NCBI GenBank assembly: GCA_045595605.1 | Contig: JAZOAS010000163.1 | Coordinates: 1-16,480 of the forward strand | DNA: 16,480 nucleotides | DNA from: SIG480 sp045595605 | Lineage (GTDB): Bacteria; Bacillota; Clostridia; Oscillospirales; JAAYXM01 | Direction: 5' to 3' | Shown here: positions 13,070 through 16,480 of the stretch, one piece after another | Layout of the letters: every line of letters starts with the position of its first letter | Numbering within the stretch: the first letter of the stretch is position 1 | Translations under genes and position numbers: made by a program | Notes under the pieces: generated by a model | Told to the model about the DNA's origin: nothing | Seen by the model: the letters and a program-made list of their open reading frames with translations, nothing else | Database searches by the model: none

Positions 13070-14068
13070 TTAACAAATTCTTGGAAGCTGGGCTCCCGAA
13101 AGCTTCGCCACTACACGGCTTCCGAATTCACCCTTTACGGTAACCTTGCCTGCGTAATTTGAGGTCACGCGGCCGATTATCGCGGCATTTTTTCCCTCGG
13201 GCGTGCTTCTCATAATTGAAAGAGCTTCCTCTGCCACCGCAGGGTCAACAATCGCAAGTAGCTTTCCCTCATTTGCAGAATAGAGCGGGTCAAGCCCTAA
13301 AATCTCGCACGCCGCAGAAACGGTCGGGTTCATAGGCACATCTTGCTCTCTGAGCTCTATGCCGAGCGCCTTTCCTTCGACAAACTCACAAAGCGTTGTC
13401 GCAACGCCGCCACGCGTCGGGTCACGAAGGACGCGGAGCTTATCTCCGAGCGCATAAAGCTTTTCACAGAGGGAATTAAGCGGTGCACAGTCGGAGAGAA
13501 TCTCGCCTTCGACGAGGTTTTTGTTTCGCGCAAGCATTATCGATGCGCCGTGGTCGCCGCAGGTGCCCGAGAGAATCACAACATCCCCCTCGCGGATGTT
13601 TGAGGGCGAGAGGTTCTCGTGCGAGAGAAAGCCGATACCTGCCGTATTTATATAAATTCCGTCACCGCGGCCGCGCTCAACGACCTTTGTATCCCCCGTT
13701 ACAACCGACACTCCCGCCGCCGCGGCAGTTTCGGAAACTGACTTTATTATTCTTTCGAGCTTTTCTGTTTCAAAGCCCTCTTCAATTATAAATGAAAGGC
13801 TTAAATATTTCGGGATTCCGCCCGAAACCGCGATATCGTTTACCGTTCCGCACACCGAGAGCTTTCCGATATTTCCGCCGGGGAAGAATATCGGCGAGAC
13901 AACAAAGCTGTCGGTTGAAAAGACAATCTTTTTATCCCCCTCAAGCACCGCACCGTCGGTAAGAGCTGAAAGTGCCTCGTTTGAAAGTGCGGGGACTATC
14001 ATTTCATCAATAAGCGCGGAGGTCTTTTTCCCGCCACTTCCGTAGTCAAGCGTAATTATTTCGTCCAT
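13070..14068 (-). CDS. hypE: Hydrogenase maturation dehydratase HypE
   Basis: 332 residues, full length for this PurM-like family. The N-terminal LDYGSGGKKTSALID glycine-rich region and the TDSFVVSPIFFPGGNIGKL block (about 52-70) with GTVNDIAVSGGIP build the ATP-binding site. The chain ends in PRIC, whose last residue C332 is carbamoylated by HypF and then dehydrated to thiocyanate. This supplies the cyanide ligands of the NiFe site with HypC and HypD. The ATG at 14068 follows directly on the hypD stop (TAGATG), with GGAGGGG as ribosome site. It is the last gene of the hyp block. Confidence 0.97.
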   Translation of the reverse strand: MDEIITLDYGSGGKKTSALIDEMIVPALSNEALSALTDGAVLEGDKKIVFSTDSFVVSPIFFPGGNIGKLSVCGTVNDIAVSGGIPKYLSLSFIIEEGFETEKLERIIKSVSETAAAAGVSVVTGDTKVVERGRGDGIYINTAGIGFLSHENLSPSNIREGDVVILSGTCGDHGASIMLARNKNLVEGEILSDCAPLNSLCEKLYALGDKLRVLRDPTRGGVATTLCEFVEGKALGIELREQDVPMNPTVSAACEILGLDPLYSANEGKLLAIVDPAVAEEALSIMRSTPEGKNAAIIGRVTSNYAGKVTVKGEFGSRVVAKLSGAQLPRIC

Positions 14069-15148
14069 CTATATCCCCTCCGTATATTTATATGATGCGG
14101 CACACGCGCCCTCGCTCGAAACCATACACGGTCCGACAGGGTTTTCCGGCGTGCATGACGACCCGAACATCGGACACTCGCGCGGAGTGATACGACCGCA
14201 GATTACATCTCCGCAACGGCACGGGCTCTTGCTCGCGCTTTTTATATACTCAATTCCGAATTTCTTTTCGGCATCAAACTCCGAAAATTCGTCTCGTATC
14301 AGAAGCCCGCTGTCCTCAATCTCGGAAAGCCCGCGCCAGACAGCGCGACACGGCTCAAACACGCGCTCCATCATCTTTACGGCAAGCGTATTTCCTTCAT
14401 TTTTGACAGCCTTTGGGTAGGCGTTATAAAGCTTTGGCTTCCCGCTTTCAATCTGCAGGAGAAGGTCATACACCGCGATAAGAATTTCGCGCGGCTCAAA
14501 ACCGCCGACAACACACGGAAGCGAATAATCTTCTGCAAGGAACGAAAACGCATCCGCACCGATTATGCTTGCGACATGCCCCGGACAGAGAAAGCCCGAA
14601 ACAGAAAAGTCAGGCGCTTCTATAAGCGCGCGAAGTGACGGCTCAACTCTCTTTAACATCGAGAGAACGGAGAAGTTCTTTACACCCTTCTCCTTTGCCG
14701 AAAGTATCGCAGCTGCTGTTCCCGGTGCCGTTGTTTCAAACCCTGCACCGAGGAAAACTACCTCGCGCTCCGGATTTTCCTCTGCTATTGATATCGCATC
14801 AAGCGGAGAATAGCAAACCTCGACCCGCGCGCCCTTTGCGCGAAGCGTTGCAAGGTTCTTTCCGTGGACACTGCCGGGGACTCGAATCATATCGCCGTAG
14901 GTCGCGATTATCATATCCTCCCGCTCTGCAAGGCGGAGGATTGCATCAATAACCTCGGTAGGCGTTACGCATACGGGACATCCCGGCCCCGAAAGAAGCG
15001 TTACATTCTCAGGAAGCGCCGAGCGAAGCCCCGACTTTGCAATCGACATGGTATGCGTTCCGCAGACCTCCATTATTTTTACCTCGCCTATATCAAGGCT
15101 TTTTATTTTTTCAAGAATTTCGTTATTTGTTAAGGTTTCGCAGTTCAT
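14069..15148 (-). CDS. hypD: Hydrogenase maturation Fe-S protein HypD
   Basis: 359 residues, full length. Signatures in order are MEVCGTHTMSI with C29; LLSGPGCPVCVTP with C57 and C60, the thiol-redox pair; FLCPGHVASIIG; GGFEPREIL; and a C-terminal [4Fe-4S] region with CRCGDVICG, CPMFGSSC and GPCMVSSEGACAA. It is the scaffold on which Fe(CN)2CO is assembled with HypC and HypE. The ATG at 15148 has AGAGGAAG upstream. It overlaps hypC by 26 nt and abuts hypE, so the three partners are translated together. Confidence 0.97.
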   Translation of the reverse strand: MNCETLTNNEILEKIKSLDIGEVKIMEVCGTHTMSIAKSGLRSALPENVTLLSGPGCPVCVTPTEVIDAILRLAEREDMIIATYGDMIRVPGSVHGKNLATLRAKGARVEVCYSPLDAISIAEENPEREVVFLGAGFETTAPGTAAAILSAKEKGVKNFSVLSMLKRVEPSLRALIEAPDFSVSGFLCPGHVASIIGADAFSFLAEDYSLPCVVGGFEPREILIAVYDLLLQIESGKPKLYNAYPKAVKNEGNTLAVKMMERVFEPCRAVWRGLSEIEDSGLLIRDEFSEFDAEKKFGIEYIKSASKSPCRCGDVICGRITPRECPMFGSSCTPENPVGPCMVSSEGACAASYKYTEGI

Positions 15149-15356
15149 TTTCTACTTCCTCTGCCGCTTTAATATTCTCTTTCGCTTCATCCTCATTCAT
15201 ACGCTCTATCGCAAAGCCCGCGTGAACGATTACATATTCCCCGACCTTCGGGTTTTCGATAAAATCTACTCTAATTTTTCTTCTTACGCCGTCGCGCTCG
15301 CCGATTGCGTCATTTCCCGAAAGCTCGGTTATTTTAAGTGGCACTGCAAGACACAT
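15123..15356 (-). CDS. hypC: Hydrogenase maturation chaperone HypC
   Basis: 77 residues. It opens with MCLAVPLKI, in which C2 becomes N-terminal after Met removal and binds the Fe(CN)2CO unit. GEYVIVHAGFAIERMNEDEA is the other conserved block of the HypC/HupF family. It carries the iron centre from HypD to the large subunit, where it holds the apo-enzyme open. It has a strong site, GAGGAGGCGG, before ATG 15356, and overlaps both hypF (23 nt) and hypD (26 nt). Confidence 0.97.
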   Translation of the reverse strand: MCLAVPLKITELSGNDAIGERDGVRRKIRVDFIENPKVGEYVIVHAGFAIERMNEDEAKENIKAAEEVENELRNLNK

Positions 15357-16480
15357 CTTTTCCGCCTCCTCTTTCTGCTATCATAAGCTGACCGAGGGAG
15401 ATTCCCTCGTCGTTTGTTGAAACCTGTCTGTGAGTATAAACCGCAAGTCCACGCTCGCGCAGAGCAGGTACGATTTTCTTTAAAATATACATATTCTGAA
15501 AGCTACCGCCCGAAAGGACAACGCTTTTGCATCTCTTTTCTTCCGAAATACGCGCGGTAATCTCCACCGCCTGAGAAATAAGCGTATTCATAAACGCGCC
15601 CGCAATTTCAGCTACGGAAATGTTTTCTTTTACATCCGCCGCGATTTCCCGTATCATCGGACGGAAGTCAAAAACATAAACCCCGTCGCGATTTTCTGTC
15701 AGATACGGATAAACCCTTTCCGTTTCATCTGCCGCCGCCTCTAAAAGCGTTGCCGCCTGCCCCTCGTAGGACGAAACCTCGGAAAGACCGAGAATTGCGG
15801 AAACTCCGTCAAAAAGGCGACCCATACTCGTAACGCGTGGGCAGTTGAGGCCGCTCTCAATAAGACGCTCTATAACCTCCGCGCGCTCGCCGAAGACTTC
15901 CGCGGGAGAACCCCCCGCGTCTTTAAGAAGCGATACCCCGATTCGGAAAACCTCTTTTGTTGCGCGGTCTCCGCCCGGCAGAGTTATTTTCTCCGTTGTT
16001 CCGAGCCTTTCAACCGACCGAAAATCGCCATACAGAATCTCTGCGCCCCACGGTGTTTTGTCTTCGCCAAAGCCTGTACCGTCCCAGATTATTCCGATAC
16101 ACTTTTTTTCAAGTCCGTTATCCGCCATGCACGACGCCATATGCGCGTGGTGGTGGTAAACTCCTATAAGAGGGATGTTCTCGCGCTTTGCACGCGCTCT
16201 TGCATACTCGCCCGAGAGATAATCCGGGTGCATATCGCACACGAGAAGCTGAGGCTTTATATCAAAAATCTTTTCAAAGTGGGAGACCTGCTCCTCAAAG
16301 CACGAAAGCGTTTCCAAGTTTTTAAGGTCTCCTATATGCGCGCTCGGAAAGACCATTCCGTCACGCGAGATTGAAAACGACGCCTTCTGCTCAGCTCCGC
16401 AGGCGAGGATGTTTCTTTTAAGTCCGTTTACCCGGACGGGAAGCGGCGCATACCCTCGGCTTCTGCGGGCAAAATATTCT
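15334..16480 (-). CDS. hypF: Carbamoyltransferase HypF, C-terminal part (N-terminus beyond window)
   Basis: The frame is open to the right edge; about 381 codons of an expected 750 or so are visible. Reading starts within the boundary of the YrdC-like region (EYFARRSRGYAPLPV) and goes on through the Kae1-like carbamoyltransferase domain. Signatures are the metal-binding GVYHHHAHMASCMADNG, then WDGTGFGEDKTPWGAE, then VVLSGGSFQN and NDEGISLGQL near the end. HypF transfers carbamoyl from carbamoyl phosphate to the terminal cysteine of HypE. An internal ATG at 16356 is not the start, as conserved HypF sequence continues upstream of it. The acylphosphatase and zinc-finger domains should lie outside the window. 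Confidence 0.96.
   Translation of the reverse strand, partial: EYFARRSRGYAPLPVRVNGLKRNILACGAEQKASFSISRDGMVFPSAHIGDLKNLETLSCFEEQVSHFEKIFDIKPQLLVCDMHPDYLSGEYARARAKRENIPLIGVYHHHAHMASCMADNGLEKKCIGIIWDGTGFGEDKTPWGAEILYGDFRSVERLGTTEKITLPGGDRATKEVFRIGVSLLKDAGGSPAEVFGERAEVIERLIESGLNCPRVTSMGRLFDGVSAILGLSEVSSYEGQAATLLEAAADETERVYPYLTENRDGVYVFDFRPMIREIAADVKENISVAEIAGAFMNTLISQAVEITARISEEKRCKSVVLSGGSFQNMYILKKIVPALRERGLAVYTHRQVSTNDEGISLGQLMIAERGGGKDVSCSAT

Noticed and set aside
15334..16356. HypF starting at the ATG at 16356
   Set aside because: The frame remains open to the window edge and encodes conserved HypF sequence upstream of that ATG, so it is internal.

Overview
The window most likely comes from an anaerobic Bacillota (Clostridia-type) bacterium, probably a host-associated or sediment fermenter. 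This is inferred from the strong AGGAGG-type ribosome sites, moderate base composition, AraC-type regulator, Big_2-type surface protein and a ferredoxin-type energy-converting hydrogenase locus. No rRNA or marker gene is present to fix the taxon.

Layout. From 1 to 2397 (minus strand) lies the N-terminal 799 codons of a secreted, repeat-containing Big_2/Ig-like protein that runs off the left edge. A 237-bp intergenic region (2398-2634) holds two back-to-back promoters and separates it from a divergent AraC-family regulator (2635-3456, plus). A bidirectional terminator (3456-3489) lies between that regulator and the convergent end of the hydrogenase operon.

From 12961 down to 3497 (minus strand) runs a compact, translationally coupled 15-gene operon for a group 4 membrane-bound [NiFe]-hydrogenase of the Mrp-Mbh type. 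In transcription order it encodes a NuoC-like MbhK, the catalytic large subunit MbhL, maturation proteins HypA and HypB, Mrp-like subunits E, F and G (MbhA-C), MbhD, MbhE, MbhF (MnhB-like), MbhG (MnhC-like), MbhH (NuoL/MrpD-like), MbhM (NuoH-like), the small subunit MbhJ, and an unusually long MbhN-like polyferredoxin with eight [4Fe-4S] motifs. Upstream on the same strand are hypF (cut by the right edge), hypC, hypD and hypE. All six core Ni-Fe cofactor maturation genes therefore sit in one block.

Working model (family knowledge plus inference). Reduced ferredoxin delivers electrons through the polyferredoxin and MbhN-type clusters to MbhJ and then to the NiFe site in MbhL, which reduces protons to H2. 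MbhM and the Mrp/MbhH membrane arm couple this to Na+ and/or H+ translocation. HypF, C, D and E make and insert Fe(CN)2CO, and HypA and HypB deliver nickel. The most notable features are the MbhN-like subunit extended by three extra 2[4Fe-4S] modules, a large subunit that ends exactly at its DPCxxCxxR motif so that no C-terminal protease is needed, a MbhH long enough to include MbhI, and large and small subunit genes separated by about 6.5 kb.
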